A stretch of DNA of 57,104 nt from JBHELB01 sp041859045 (GCA_041859045.1 JBHELB010000037.1:1-57104); one strand, 5' to 3'; positions 22,835-32,970 are shown, numbered from the stretch's first letter. Numbers and translations are program-made. The notes: generated by a model not told the origin, from the sequence alone.

Positions 22835-25048
22835 ATGCGACTGCCGTGGACCCGGAGCGCCCGGACGGCGCGTGAGGAGCGAGGCCGAAAGGCCGCCGCG
22901 CCCGGTTCTCCGTTGCGGTTGCGCGTGATGCGGGTGCTGTTCATTCTGCTGTTCATCCGCGTCGGTTTTCACGTGTATGACGTGCAACTGCGGCCAGACG
23001 ATCGGTTCCAACGGGAAGACGCCAAGCACGTCGGAAAGGTCGAGATCCCGGTGCCGCGCGGCAGCATCTATGATCGGAACAGTATGCTGCTGGCCGTCGA
23101 CCGGCCCATTCCCAAACTCTACGCGTCGCCCGCATCGATCACCGATCCGGCGGGCCTGGCCAACACGCTGTCGCCGATTCTGGGCATGACGCCCCAGGAA
23201 CTCGAGGCGCGGTTCACCCAACGCAACGCCAAAGGCAAACTGCTGCTCTCAACGCCTGTAAAGGACCGTCTATCCAATGCAGAAGTCGCGGCATTGTTGC
23301 CGCTGGACTTGGTGGACGACCTTCAGACCGCCTCCGCGCTCTTGCTCGGCGCGAAGGATACCGAGGAAACGGGGAAACGCGCGGACCGCTACGGCAAGGG
23401 GCTGCGGGTCGAGATTGAACAGGCTCGCTTTTACCCGCAGGGGCCGTTGGCGGCGCATGTGGTGGGATTTGTCAAAAAAGATGGGGCAGGCGGCGACGGC
23501 CTAGAACTCAAGTACGATTCCTATCTGCGTAGCCAACCGGGCACACGCAAGGCGCGCAAAGACAGCAACAGCACGCTGCTGATGTCGCAGACCATTGAGT
23601 ACACACGGCCCACCGGCGGCGACAATCTGTATCTGACGATCGACAGCGCGTTGCAGGAACTCCTCGAGCGACGCCTTGCCGAAGCGGTGACCGAGAACCA
23701 GGCGGTGCGCGCCTACGGCATTCTAATGGACCCAAAGACGGGGGCGATCCTGGCGATGGCCTGCTACCCCTCGTACGACCCGAACGCATTTAACGAAGCC
23801 GATGCCGATCTGCGGAAGAATCGCGCGGCGGAATTCGCGTTCGAGCCCGGCTCGGCGTTCAAGATCGTAACGGCTGCATCCGCGCTCGAAGAGAAACTGA
23901 TCACTCCGCAAACCGTGATCAACTGCGAAATGGGAAAGTTCAACCCCTACGGCCATCTCATCAAAGACGTTCATAAGATGGGCGCTGTGCCATTTACCGA
24001 GTGTTTCGCGGAGTCGAGCAACATCGGGATGATCAAAGTCGGCGCGATGCTGGGGCCGCAGCGAATGGAGTCCTGGATACGCGCGTTCGGCTTTGGCGAA
24101 CGCACCTGCAGCGACCTGCGCGTCGAGACGCCGGGCATTTTCCGTCCGCGCAAACAGTGGTCGCGCCTGTCGATGGGCTCGCTGCCCATGGGGCAAGAGA
24201 TTGCGGTGTCTATGTTTCAGTTGGTGCGCGCATATGCCGTCATCGCCAATGGCGGTTACCTCGTGCGCCCGTATATCGTGGACCGCGCCGAGAGCCGCGA
24301 ATGGGCGCTGACGTACGTTCATGAAGAAGAACCTCCCCGCCGCGTGTTGTCCGAAGAAACCGCGAAGACGATGCAACAGCTTTGTCATCTCGTAGTGACG
24401 CACGGCACAGGGTCGAAGGCCAACATCCCCGAATACCGCGTCGGCGGAAAGACGGGTACGGCACAGATCGCGCGGCCGGAAGGCGGTTTTTACCCCGATC
24501 GTTTCACAGCCGTATTCTGTGGGTTTGCGCCACTCGCGGACCCGCAAATTTGCGCGGCGATTGTGGTGCACGAACCCCGCAAATCGATCTATGGCGGCCA
24601 AGTGGCCGCGCCCGTGTTCAAGCATGTCGTGCGCGACGCGCTGATCTCGATGAACGTGCCCGAAGACCCTGTGCAAGAGCCCGTGAAGGACGGCATGCCG
24701 GTTGTCGGCGACGCGGATACCGTTATGGCCAAGGCGCAGGCCGACGACGCGCCGTTCATTGAGGAGCTCATGCCGCTCGATAGTCTATTGTTCGCGCCGC
24801 TCGACATGGCGGTTGCGCCTGGGGAACCCCGCTTGCCCGACCTCGTGGGAATGACCAAGCGGCAAGCGAGAGAGCAACTCCAGAACCTAGGGATTGAGGC
24901 GGACCTGACGGGTAGCGGGTGGGTTGCGGCTCAATTCCCGCCCGCAGGCACGCCATTGTCGCAGATTACGTTGTGCCGTCTTGAGTTCAAGAACAAGAGC
25001 GAAATGAATCATGTTGCTGAATCAACTCCGCCAACTCGCGGGATGTAG
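22835..25048 (+). CDS. ftsI: Septal peptidoglycan transpeptidase FtsI (PBP3 type) with PASTA domain
   Basis: The 737-residue protein has a basic start, one membrane helix (about 31-50), the dimerisation domain starting PVPRGSIYDRN, and the transpeptidase domain. Active-site motifs: S340-A-F-K343 in EPGSAFK, S394-S-N396, and K539-T-G541. The C-terminal 60 residues form a PASTA domain (LPDLVGMTKRQAREQLQNLG), found in many FtsI/Spo0D-type PBPs of Gram-positives and some Gram-negatives. It cross-links septal peptidoglycan with FtsW. A GAGGAGG site lies 9 bases before the ATG. Its last 38 bases overlap murE. Confidence 0.95.
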   Translation: MRLPWTRSARTAREERGRKAAAPGSPLRLRVMRVLFILLFIRVGFHVYDVQLRPDDRFQREDAKHVGKVEIPVPRGSIYDRNSMLLAVDRPIPKLYASPASITDPAGLANTLSPILGMTPQELEARFTQRNAKGKLLLSTPVKDRLSNAEVAALLPLDLVDDLQTASALLLGAKDTEETGKRADRYGKGLRVEIEQARFYPQGPLAAHVVGFVKKDGAGGDGLELKYDSYLRSQPGTRKARKDSNSTLLMSQTIEYTRPTGGDNLYLTIDSALQELLERRLAEAVTENQAVRAYGILMDPKTGAILAMACYPSYDPNAFNEADADLRKNRAAEFAFEPGSAFKIVTAASALEEKLITPQTVINCEMGKFNPYGHLIKDVHKMGAVPFTECFAESSNIGMIKVGAMLGPQRMESWIRAFGFGERTCSDLRVETPGIFRPRKQWSRLSMGSLPMGQEIAVSMFQLVRAYAVIANGGYLVRPYIVDRAESREWALTYVHEEEPPRRVLSEETAKTMQQLCHLVVTHGTGSKANIPEYRVGGKTGTAQIARPEGGFYPDRFTAVFCGFAPLADPQICAAIVVHEPRKSIYGGQVAAPVFKHVVRDALISMNVPEDPVQEPVKDGMPVVGDADTVMAKAQADDAPFIEELMPLDSLLFAPLDMAVAPGEPRLPDLVGMTKRQAREQLQNLGIEADLTGSGWVAAQFPPAGTPLSQITLCRLEFKNKSEMNHVAESTPPTRGM

Positions 25049-26480
25049 CGTCCCCTCCGCCGCGGCGGATGTGTCCTTCACGTCCGTCTCCGAAGATTCG
25101 CGCCGGGCTGGTCCCGGCGCGTTGTTTGTCGCCGCCAGCGGGGAGCACGCCGACGGACACGACTATGCGGCGCAGGCCGTTGCGTCGGGCGCGGTTGCCG
25201 TGCTCGGCGCGCGTAAAGGGATTGAGGTCTTTGCCGGTGCGCCATACGTCTACGCAGAACATCCCCGTCGTGCGTTGGGAATTGCCGCGCACGCCTTGGC
25301 CGGAGACCCCAGCCGCGCGATGACGGTGATCGGCATCACGGGAACAAATGGAAAGACCAGTTCCGTTCTCATGACCGCGCAGTTGCTCAATCACGCACGC
25401 CGCCCCGCTGCGGTATTTGGCACCGTGGGCTACACGATTGGCGGCGAGACCATTGACGCGCGCCACACAACGCCGTTTGGCGAGGAACTGGCCGCGCTGT
25501 TTGCGCGCGCCCGCGACGCGGGAATGACGCATGTCGCAATGGAAGCCAGTTCCCACGCGATCGAGCAGGAACGCATCGCGGGGATTCGGTTCAAAGTGGC
25601 CGCGTTCACCAACCTGACGCAAGACCATCTCGACTACCACCGAGATATGGACACGTACCTCCGCGCAAAGCTCGCGTTGTTCGAGCGGGTGGAGGGGGAT
25701 GACGCGTTTACCGTCGTGAATCTTGCGGATTCGTCCGCTAAGGCGTTTATCGCCGCCTCAAAGGCGCGGTGCATTACGGTAAACACTCCGCGCGCCGATT
25801 GCCGTGCGGAGAATATTCGCTTTGAAGCGCAGCGGAGCTTGTTTCACGCGTACACTCCCTGGGGCGATATCGAATGTACGCTGCCGCTGCTGGGACGGCA
25901 CAATGTCGCCAATGCGCTCGGCGTGATCGCCATCTGTGGCGGACTTGGCCTCTCCTTGGGCGAGATTGCCGATGGACTTGCCTCGCTGCCGCAGGTACCG
26001 GGCCGCTTTGAGCAAGTTGACGCAGGACAACCGTTCCAGGTGGTCGTTGACTATGCCCATACCGACGACGGCCTGCGCAATGTGCTTCAAGCTGCGCGCG
26101 CGATTTGCCGTGGACGCGTGATCGTGGTGTTTGGGTGCGGTGGCGATCGCGACAAAGGCAAGCGCCCGAAAATGGGTGCGGCCGCGGCGGAACTCGCGAA
26201 TCGGATCATTGTCACTTCAGACAATCCCCGTTCGGAAGATCCCGAGCGTATCATGCTCGACATTGAGGTGGGGCTTCAGCGCGCTGGCAAGCGCAAAGGT
26301 GACGACTACGAAATGGTCCTTGACCGCACGGAGGCGATTCAGCGCGCCATCGGGATCGCACGCGCGGGCGATTTGGTGTTGATTGCCGGGAAGGGACACG
26401 AGACGTATCAGATCTTCGCCGATCGGCGAATCCATTTCGACGACCGCGAAGTGGTCCGCGCGATCTTGGAGGCGCGTTAG
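25011..26480 (+). CDS. murE: UDP-MurNAc-tripeptide synthetase MurE (meso-DAP type)
   Basis: The 489-residue ligase adds the third stem residue to UDP-MurNAc-L-Ala-D-Glu. Seen: VSEDSRRAGPGALFVA at the front, ATP loop GITGTNGKTSS (about residue 106-116), LTQDHLDYHRDMDTY, and TSDNPRSEDP. The DNPR motif is the marker for meso-diaminopimelate, so the cell wall is of the DAP type. The start ATG lies inside the end of ftsI (38-base overlap); a later start would remove conserved residues. Confidence 0.96.
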   Translation: MLLNQLRQLAGCSVPSAAADVSFTSVSEDSRRAGPGALFVAASGEHADGHDYAAQAVASGAVAVLGARKGIEVFAGAPYVYAEHPRRALGIAAHALAGDPSRAMTVIGITGTNGKTSSVLMTAQLLNHARRPAAVFGTVGYTIGGETIDARHTTPFGEELAALFARARDAGMTHVAMEASSHAIEQERIAGIRFKVAAFTNLTQDHLDYHRDMDTYLRAKLALFERVEGDDAFTVVNLADSSAKAFIAASKARCITVNTPRADCRAENIRFEAQRSLFHAYTPWGDIECTLPLLGRHNVANALGVIAICGGLGLSLGEIADGLASLPQVPGRFEQVDAGQPFQVVVDYAHTDDGLRNVLQAARAICRGRVIVVFGCGGDRDKGKRPKMGAAAAELANRIIVTSDNPRSEDPERIMLDIEVGLQRAGKRKGDDYEMVLDRTEAIQRAIGIARAGDLVLIAGKGHETYQIFADRRIHFDDREVVRAILEAR

Positions 26481-26481
26481 C

Positions 26482-27825
26482 ATGGCTTGGGCGTATTCGT
26501 TGACGGAAATCGCGGACTGGATCGGCGCGTCGCGCCCTGCGGACGACCGTGTCGTGCATTCCGTGTCCACGGACACGCGGTCGTTGCGTCCCGGCGACTT
26601 GTTCTTCGCGCTCAAAGGGGAACGTTTCGACGCGGAGACGTTTGTCGCGCAGGCGTTCGCGCAAGGCGCCGCCGCCGCCGTTACCACACGCCCCCATGCG
26701 GAAGGTCCTTGCCTCGTGGTGGGCGATCCGCTCGCGGCCCTGCAAACATTGGCCACGCGCCACCGCGCACGGCTGAATCTGCCCATTTTTGCGCTCACGG
26801 GATCGGCGGGGAAAACCACCGCCAAAGACATGACGGCAGCATTGCTGGCCTCGCGCTACCGCGTGGTCAAAACGCAGGGCAACCTGAACAACGAGATCGG
26901 CTGTCCATTGTCGTTGCTGCGGCTAGACCACGAGTCGGAGTTCGCGGTTATTGAAATGGGCGCGAATCACATGGGCGAGATCGCTGCGCTGTGCTCCTAT
27001 GCAAAACCGACCGAGGCGGCGATCACGATCATCGCTCCGGCGCACCTTGAGGGGTTTGGAAGTATCGAGAACGTCGCGCGAGCGAAGGGCGAGATTGTGC
27101 AGGGGCTTCCTGAGGACGGCATTTTCTATGTGAATACCGACGATCCGCGCTGTGTGCGCATTGCGGAAGAATGCGCGTGCCGCAAAGTGACGTTTGGACA
27201 TCATGGCGAAGTCGCGCTGCGCGGATTTGCGTGGGAGCGCGAAGGCGAGGCGCGGCTGCACATCGATCCGATCGGCGATCTGAGGCTTCCGCTGGGCTGT
27301 CGCGCACACGCCACGAATGTGCTGCTCGCGATCGCCGTGGCGCTTCAACACGGCGTTACCGAGTTTGAAGGTCCGCTACGCGAGGCGTGTGCGGCGTCGG
27401 CGCGTTTCAAACGACTGCGGGTGGGCACGCTCGAAATCATCGACGATACGTATAATGCGAATCCGGCAAGCATGGCCGCGTCGATTGACGCCCTGGCGGA
27501 GTGGCCTGTGCATGGCGCGCGGATCGCCGCGTTGGGGGATATGCTTGAGTTGGGCGACGCCGCAGAGGCGTTACACCGCGAGGTGGGCGAACGCGCCGCG
27601 CGCGCGGGAATTGGGCACCTATTTGCCCTGGGGGCGCATGCGTATGCTATGATCGACGCCGCCCGGGCTGCCGGAGCGCCTCACGCCGAAGTCCTTGATT
27701 CACATCAAGCCATCGCCGAAGCGATTCATGCCGTTGCGCGCCCTGGGGACCTTCTTCTGGTGAAAGGGTCGCGCGGACTGCGGATGGAGAACGTGATCGC
27801 CGCGCTGCAAACACTCGTGACGTAG
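26482..27825 (+). CDS. murF: UDP-MurNAc-pentapeptide synthetase MurF
   Basis: The 447-residue ligase adds D-Ala-D-Ala to the UDP-MurNAc-tripeptide in the cytoplasm. Seen: STDTRSLRPGDLFFALKGERFDA, ATP loop ALTGSAGKTTAKDM, GNLNNEIGCPLSLLRL, IEMGANHMGEIA and IDDTYNANPASM, all MurF hallmarks. The start is the ATG after a GGAGG site, one base past the murE stop; the open frame upstream is not family-like. Confidence 0.96.
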   Translation: MAWAYSLTEIADWIGASRPADDRVVHSVSTDTRSLRPGDLFFALKGERFDAETFVAQAFAQGAAAAVTTRPHAEGPCLVVGDPLAALQTLATRHRARLNLPIFALTGSAGKTTAKDMTAALLASRYRVVKTQGNLNNEIGCPLSLLRLDHESEFAVIEMGANHMGEIAALCSYAKPTEAAITIIAPAHLEGFGSIENVARAKGEIVQGLPEDGIFYVNTDDPRCVRIAEECACRKVTFGHHGEVALRGFAWEREGEARLHIDPIGDLRLPLGCRAHATNVLLAIAVALQHGVTEFEGPLREACAASARFKRLRVGTLEIIDDTYNANPASMAASIDALAEWPVHGARIAALGDMLELGDAAEALHREVGERAARAGIGHLFALGAHAYAMIDAARAAGAPHAEVLDSHQAIAEAIHAVARPGDLLLVKGSRGLRMENVIAALQTLVT

Positions 27826-27835
27826 GGAAAGAACG

Positions 27836-29284
27836 ATGTTTTACTATCTTGCGCAGGCCTTGGCGCCGCACGTCGATTTCGTGAACGTGCTGACGTACCA
27901 CACGGTGCGCGCCGGCGCGGCCGCGATGACGGCGTTTTTGGCGGCGTTGATCATTGGCCCCACGGCCATTCGGCTGCTCAAGAGTCTCAAAATTGGCCAA
28001 TACATCCGCAAGGATCACGTCGCCGACCTGCATGCGCTGCATAAGGGCAAAGCCGGAACGCCGACCATGGGCGGCGCGCTGATCCTATTCGCCATGTTGT
28101 TCGCCGTGCTGCTCTGGGCCAAGCTCGACAACCGACTGCTATGGCTCGTGCTCGGCGTGGTGATATTCCTGGGCGGACTTGGGTTTCTGGACGACTACAT
28201 CAAACTCAAACGCAAACACAACGCCGGTTTGAGCGCGAAGGGGAAATTCATCGGCCAGATTTTGGCTGGGGCGCTGCTGGGCACCTATCTCTACTTCAAT
28301 CCCATCGCGATCAGCCGCACCCATTTCACGGCCGACGATATTCTGAACTGGCGCGAAGCGGATACGGTGCGTGCGGAGGTCGCCCCATTGCTAGACGAAA
28401 CGACGCGCGCGATGCTCGGAGCCGCGAGCATCACCGATCCAGGAGATTCGGAGCAGCAACGCCGCTTTCTGGGCGCGCTGAACCGCGCGGTTGCGCGGTT
28501 CGACTTGCGCTCGTTGGCGAACACAGAGTCGCTTGCCGCCAATCCCGATACCGCGCCGCTGCTCGGCAAACCATTCACCGCACTTCTTGAGCGCGATCGA
28601 CAGCGGCTCAACCGGTACGTGCTCGAAGATACGTTCCCCAGTGCGTTTCACCGCAGTTCGAACGGGGTGCATACCAAGGTGGAGGTGCCGGGTTTCCGCT
28701 GGCTGCTGATTCCGCTGGGCGCACTGTACATTCTGTTCGTAATCTTGATCATTGTGTGCTCCTCGAATGCGGTCAATCTCACCGACGGCCTTGATGGCCT
28801 CGCGATCGGCGCATCGATCATGTCGCTGCTGGCCTACTCGGCCATTGCCTATGTGGTGAGCCGCAGCGACTGGGCAGCCTACCTGTTTCTCATTCACGTT
28901 CCTGAAGCCAGCGAACTCGCGGTGTTCGGCGCCGCCATGCTTGGCGCGGGCCTCGGGTTCATGTGGTTCAACTGTCACCCTGCCGAGGTGTTCATGGGAG
29001 ACACCGGATCGCTCGCGCTGGGCGGCGCAATCGGCGCGATGGCGGTGCTTACCAAACAGGAGTTGTTGCTGATTCTCGTGGGTGGCCTGTTTGTTATGGA
29101 GGCCGCAAGCGTCGTCATACAAGTAGTGTCATTCAAGACGCGCGGCAAACGCGTGTTTCGCATGGCTCCGCTGCATCATCACTTTGAACTTCTGGGGTGG
29201 TCCGAAACCAAAGTGGTTGTCCGGTTCTGGATCATCGCGCTGGTGTTCGCGCTGATGAGTCTCGGCGCGCTGAAGTTGAGGTAG
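27836..29284 (+). CDS. mraY: Phospho-MurNAc-pentapeptide transferase MraY with periplasmic insertion
   Basis: MraY transfers phospho-MurNAc-pentapeptide to undecaprenyl phosphate, forming lipid I at the inner membrane. Seen: KAGTPTMGGALI, LGFLDDYIKLKRK (the metal-binding Asp pair), NAVNLTDGLDGLAIG, FMGDTGSLALGG and PLHHHFELLGW. At 482 residues it is about 120 longer than the usual 320-370. The excess lies at about residues 160-285, between helices 4 and 5, where known structures have only a small periplasmic beta-hairpin. The insert is hydrophilic, helix-prone (e.g. ALNRAVARFDLRSLAN) and of unknown function. All catalytic residues are intact, so it should be active. Confidence 0.95.
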   Translation: MFYYLAQALAPHVDFVNVLTYHTVRAGAAAMTAFLAALIIGPTAIRLLKSLKIGQYIRKDHVADLHALHKGKAGTPTMGGALILFAMLFAVLLWAKLDNRLLWLVLGVVIFLGGLGFLDDYIKLKRKHNAGLSAKGKFIGQILAGALLGTYLYFNPIAISRTHFTADDILNWREADTVRAEVAPLLDETTRAMLGAASITDPGDSEQQRRFLGALNRAVARFDLRSLANTESLAANPDTAPLLGKPFTALLERDRQRLNRYVLEDTFPSAFHRSSNGVHTKVEVPGFRWLLIPLGALYILFVILIIVCSSNAVNLTDGLDGLAIGASIMSLLAYSAIAYVVSRSDWAAYLFLIHVPEASELAVFGAAMLGAGLGFMWFNCHPAEVFMGDTGSLALGGAIGAMAVLTKQELLLILVGGLFVMEAASVVIQVVSFKTRGKRVFRMAPLHHHFELLGWSETKVVVRFWIIALVFALMSLGALKLR

Positions 29285-29286
29285 GC

Positions 29287-30639
29287 ATGGACGTCCGCGG
29301 AAAGAAAGTCACCATCGTCGGCATGGGGCGAACGGCCCTCGCGCTGACGCGGCTGTTGCTTCGAGAAGGCGCGCGTCCATTTGTCACGGAGCACAAATCC
29401 GACCCGAGGTTCGACGCGGGCATCGCCGAACTGAACGGACTCGGCGTGCCGAACGAGTGCGGCGGTCACAGCGCTGAAGCGTTCGAGGGCGCGGCGCTCG
29501 TGATTCCCAGTCCGGGCGTCCCACCGTCGATTCCCGTGATTGCCGCGGCCCAGGCCAAGGGGGCGGCGATGATGGGCGAGATGGAGTTTGCCTCGCGATT
29601 CTGTCGCTCACGCGTTCTTGCCGTTACCGGCACCAATGGAAAAACCACGACAACTGAGTTGTTGTATGCAATGGTCGCCGCCTGCGGCCGCTCCGTGCTG
29701 CTCGCGGGCAACAACGATCATCCGTTGTCGGAGGCGGTCATGGCCGACCCTGCGCCCGAGTACATCGTGCTTGAGGTCAGCAGTTACCAACTCGAGACCG
29801 CGTGCACGTTTCGCCCTTGGATTGGGGCGGTGCTGAACCTGACCGAGGATCATCTTGCCCGCCACAAGACGATGGAAAACTACGCGGCGGCGAAGGCCTC
29901 CCTTTTCGCGCATCAAGGTCCTGGCGATGCCGCGATAGTGAACGCCGACGATCCCTGGGTGCGGGGGATGGCCGACGGAATCAATGTGGAGATCTGGCCC
30001 TTTAGCTTGTCCGAGCGGCAGTCGCACGGTGTCTGGTTGGACGGCGATACGATCCGCTGCAACGCGGTGGCGATCGCAAGACTCACCGACTCGCGTTTGC
30101 CGGGGCGGCACAATGTGCAGAACGTTTTGGCTGCGTTGGCGGTCATGCGCGCGGGCGGATTCGAGTGGGAACCCGTCATTGACGCTTTGCGCGCATTCCG
30201 TGGCGTTGAACATCGCATCGAACTCTGCGCCGAGCGCGACGGAATCCGGTTCTACAATGACTCAAAATCGACCAATATCGACAGCCTGCGCGTCGCACTC
30301 CAGAGTTTCGACGAGAAGGTGGTGCTGATCGCCGGGGGTGAAGGGAAGGGAGCGCCGTACGAGCCATTGCGCGAGCTTGTCGCGGCGTCCACGCGGCATC
30401 TGGTGACGATCGGCGACGATGCCCCGCTCTTGGAGTCGGCGTTTGCGGACATCGTGCCGACGGAACGCGCGGCATCGATGGAAGACGCCGTGGCGCGTGC
30501 GGCGCGCGCAGCGAAGCCCGCTGGGATTGTGCTGCTGTCGCCCGCCTGCGCGAGTTTCGATTGGTACAACGGCTTCGAGCAGCGTGGCCGTCATTTCAAG
30601 GACTGCGTCCGCGCGTATTTGAACGGAGGTGCGGCATGA
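29287..30639 (+). CDS. murD: UDP-MurNAc-L-Ala:D-Glu ligase MurD
   Basis: The 450-residue enzyme adds D-glutamate to UDP-MurNAc-L-Ala. Seen: an N-terminal Rossmann region (KKVTIVGMGRTALALTRLLL), ATP loop AVTGTNGKTTTTELL, LNLTEDHLARHKTMENY, LPGRHNVQNVLAAL, FRGVEHRIELCAERDG and FYNDSKSTNIDSL. The ATG two bases after the mraY stop starts the conserved domain. Its stop overlaps ftsW by 4 bases. Confidence 0.96.
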   Translation: MDVRGKKVTIVGMGRTALALTRLLLREGARPFVTEHKSDPRFDAGIAELNGLGVPNECGGHSAEAFEGAALVIPSPGVPPSIPVIAAAQAKGAAMMGEMEFASRFCRSRVLAVTGTNGKTTTTELLYAMVAACGRSVLLAGNNDHPLSEAVMADPAPEYIVLEVSSYQLETACTFRPWIGAVLNLTEDHLARHKTMENYAAAKASLFAHQGPGDAAIVNADDPWVRGMADGINVEIWPFSLSERQSHGVWLDGDTIRCNAVAIARLTDSRLPGRHNVQNVLAALAVMRAGGFEWEPVIDALRAFRGVEHRIELCAERDGIRFYNDSKSTNIDSLRVALQSFDEKVVLIAGGEGKGAPYEPLRELVAASTRHLVTIGDDAPLLESAFADIVPTERAASMEDAVARAARAAKPAGIVLLSPACASFDWYNGFEQRGRHFKDCVRAYLNGGAA

Positions 30640-31760
30640 GAAAACAAGTGGCGTTGCTGTTCAACATCGTGACGGCCCTCGTGCTCATCGGGGTGCTGAT
30701 GGTGTACAGCGCGACCGTATCGAAACGCTCCAGCGCGGCCGATGGCGCCGAGTTCACCGCGCTCATCGAGCAGTTGTCCTACGTCGCCGCGGGAATGGTG
30801 TTTATGGCGTTTGCGTTTTTCACCGATTACCACAAGTTCCTGCGCCGTGGACCTTTGATCGCGATTCTTGTGGCGACAACGGCGGTGTTGATCTATGTGC
30901 TCGCGTTTGGTCGCGAAAGCCACGGTGCGCGGCGATGGATCGATATCTTTGGGTATTCCGTTCAACCCTCCGAATTCGCGAAGATTTCGGTGCTGCTCTT
31001 CCTGGTTGCATACATCACCGCGTTGGGCGATCGGATCCAAAAATTCTGGACAGGATTTACAGCAGTCGGTTTGGGCGCGGCGTTCTTTGCGGCGTTGATC
31101 TATCTTGAGAAAGACATGGGTACGCCCGCCGTACTCTTGTCGCTCACCCTCATCCTGTTGTTTCTCGGCGGCGCGCGCCTCTGGCATCTCGGGCTCGCAA
31201 CGGTGGGCGGCGCCGTCGGCGCAACGTTAGGGATCATGGCCGAACCGCATCGCCTCGAGCGCATCGCCGCGTTCCGCGATCCCTGGAAGTATCGCAGCGA
31301 CGAGGCGCTTCAGCTTATTGAGTCGCTGGCCGGTTTCGCGCGTGGCGGACTCTCGGGCTTGGGGCCCGGCGCAGGCGAACAGAAGCTGCGCTGGCTTCCT
31401 GAGGCCAACACGGACTTTATCTACGCGGTGATCGCGGAGGAAATGGGGTTGGTCGGCAGTCTGCTGGTCTTAGTGTTGTTTGTTGCCCTCACCATCACCG
31501 CGTTTCGCATCGCCCAGTGCGCGGCCGATCGCGCCGGGTATCTCCTCGCGTCCGGCGTTGGGTCGCTTATCGGACTCGAGGCGTTGCTGAACATGGGGGT
31601 TGTAACGGGGCTGCTCCCAACCAAGGGGTTGACACTGCCGTTCATTAGCTCGGGCGGTTCCGCGTTGCTTGCGAATATGATTCTGGCGGGAATCCTGTTG
31701 AACGTCGGTATTCAAGCGCGAGAAGAGTACGAGCCCGCCGCCGCGGCCGCGGTTCGTTGA
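30636..31760 (+). CDS. ftsW: Septal peptidoglycan polymerase FtsW (SEDS family)
   Basis: The 374-residue protein has about ten membrane helices. SEDS proteins polymerise lipid II glycan strands together with a class B PBP, here FtsI. Seen: LMVYSATVSKR after the first helix, GARRWIDIFGYSVQPSEFAKISVLLFLV-type signature, GGLSGLGPGAGEQKLRWLPEANTDFIYAVIAEEMG, and the C-terminal LPTKGLTLPFISSGGSAL. These decide SEDS; the place between murD and murG decides FtsW over RodA. Confidence 0.95.
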   Translation: MRKQVALLFNIVTALVLIGVLMVYSATVSKRSSAADGAEFTALIEQLSYVAAGMVFMAFAFFTDYHKFLRRGPLIAILVATTAVLIYVLAFGRESHGARRWIDIFGYSVQPSEFAKISVLLFLVAYITALGDRIQKFWTGFTAVGLGAAFFAALIYLEKDMGTPAVLLSLTLILLFLGGARLWHLGLATVGGAVGATLGIMAEPHRLERIAAFRDPWKYRSDEALQLIESLAGFARGGLSGLGPGAGEQKLRWLPEANTDFIYAVIAEEMGLVGSLLVLVLFVALTITAFRIAQCAADRAGYLLASGVGSLIGLEALLNMGVVTGLLPTKGLTLPFISSGGSALLANMILAGILLNVGIQAREEYEPAAAAAVR

Positions 31761-31798
31761 TCGCACGGCGCTAACCGGCCTGGGGAAAGCTACACGAT

Positions 31799-32908
31799 AT
31801 GCGTATTATGATCACCGGCGGCGGTACCGGCGGGCACACCTCGCCCGGCGTCGCCATTCTCGAAGAACTCCAGCGGCGCGATCCGCGACTCTCCGTTCAA
31901 TGGGTTGGCCGCCGCGGCGGGATCGAAGAGCGCATTTGCCAGGCGCTTCCCGTACCGTTTCGTGCGGTGCCCGTGGAAGGCTGGCCGCGCAAACGTTCAA
32001 TGCGAAAAGCGCTTGTCGCCGTGCGGCTGGCGTACAGCATTGGGCGCTGCCTTCTGTATCTCCGCGCGTTTCGCCCCCAGGCGGTGATTGGCGTCGGCGG
32101 CTACGTTTCGCTCCCGCTGATGTACGCCGCGCAACGCATGGGCGTGCCCACACTGTTGCACGAGCAGAACCGTCTGCTTGGCATGGCGAACCGTATTCTT
32201 GCGCCGAAGGCGCACCGCATTTTCCTGAGCTACGCCGACACGATCGGCAATTTCCCTCGTGAGCGCGCCATTGTCTCCGGCAACCCGGTACGCTCCGCGT
32301 TTGCCTCGCCGCCGCCGCGCGACAAAGCCCTGGGCGAGTTCGGGCTCGATCCCGCGTTGCCGGTGGTGTTGGTAAGTGGGGGAAGTCAGGGCGCGCGCAG
32401 CGTGAACCAGGCCGTTGCGGAGGCGTTGCCGCGCTTCAAGAAGGACGCCTTCCAGCTTCTCTGGATGACGGGCAAGAGCGATCTCGCGATGGCGCGCGAG
32501 GCTGCGGCGTCGGCGCCGGTGCGCACGCAGGCGTTTCAGTTCATCGAGAAGATGGCCGAGGCGATGGCCGCCGCCGATCTCATCGTGACCCGTTCCGGCG
32601 CTTCGAGTACGGCGGAGGTGGCGATGGTTGGACGTCCGTCATTGCTGATTCCCTTCCCGCACGCCACAGACAATCACCAAGAAGAGAACGCCCGCGCCTT
32701 CGAACAGGCCGGAGCCGCCGAACTCTTGCTTGATCGCGACCTGACGGGCGAATCGCTGGCCGCGCACATCGAAAAACTGTTGGCGTCGCCAGATCGCTTG
32801 GACAACATGGCCCGGGCCGCGCGCGGCCTGGCGCGGCCTGGTTCCGCCGAGACAATTGCCGAGGAAATTCTGGCGCTCGTTTTTGAACCCACCCCACGCG
32901 CCTCGTGA
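31799..32908 (+). CDS. murG: Lipid II synthase MurG (GlcNAc transferase)
   Basis: The 369-residue peripheral membrane GT28 enzyme adds GlcNAc to lipid I. Seen: ITGGGTGGHTSPGVAI at the N-terminus, GVGGYVSLPLMYAA, LLHEQNRLLGMANRIL, LVSGGSQGARSVNQ and RSGASSTAEVAMVGRPSLLIP with the following HATDNHQEENARAFEQAGAAE. It is the last recognisable dcw gene here; no murC, ddl, ftsQ, ftsA or ftsZ follows. Confidence 0.96.
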   Translation: MRIMITGGGTGGHTSPGVAILEELQRRDPRLSVQWVGRRGGIEERICQALPVPFRAVPVEGWPRKRSMRKALVAVRLAYSIGRCLLYLRAFRPQAVIGVGGYVSLPLMYAAQRMGVPTLLHEQNRLLGMANRILAPKAHRIFLSYADTIGNFPRERAIVSGNPVRSAFASPPPRDKALGEFGLDPALPVVLVSGGSQGARSVNQAVAEALPRFKKDAFQLLWMTGKSDLAMAREAAASAPVRTQAFQFIEKMAEAMAAADLIVTRSGASSTAEVAMVGRPSLLIPFPHATDNHQEENARAFEQAGAAELLLDRDLTGESLAAHIEKLLASPDRLDNMARAARGLARPGSAETIAEEILALVFEPTPRAS

Positions 32909-32970
32909 TCGTTTAACGCTTCTGCGCGCATTGTAGGAAGACGCTGGGGTCTCATTACCTGGAGGGACGC

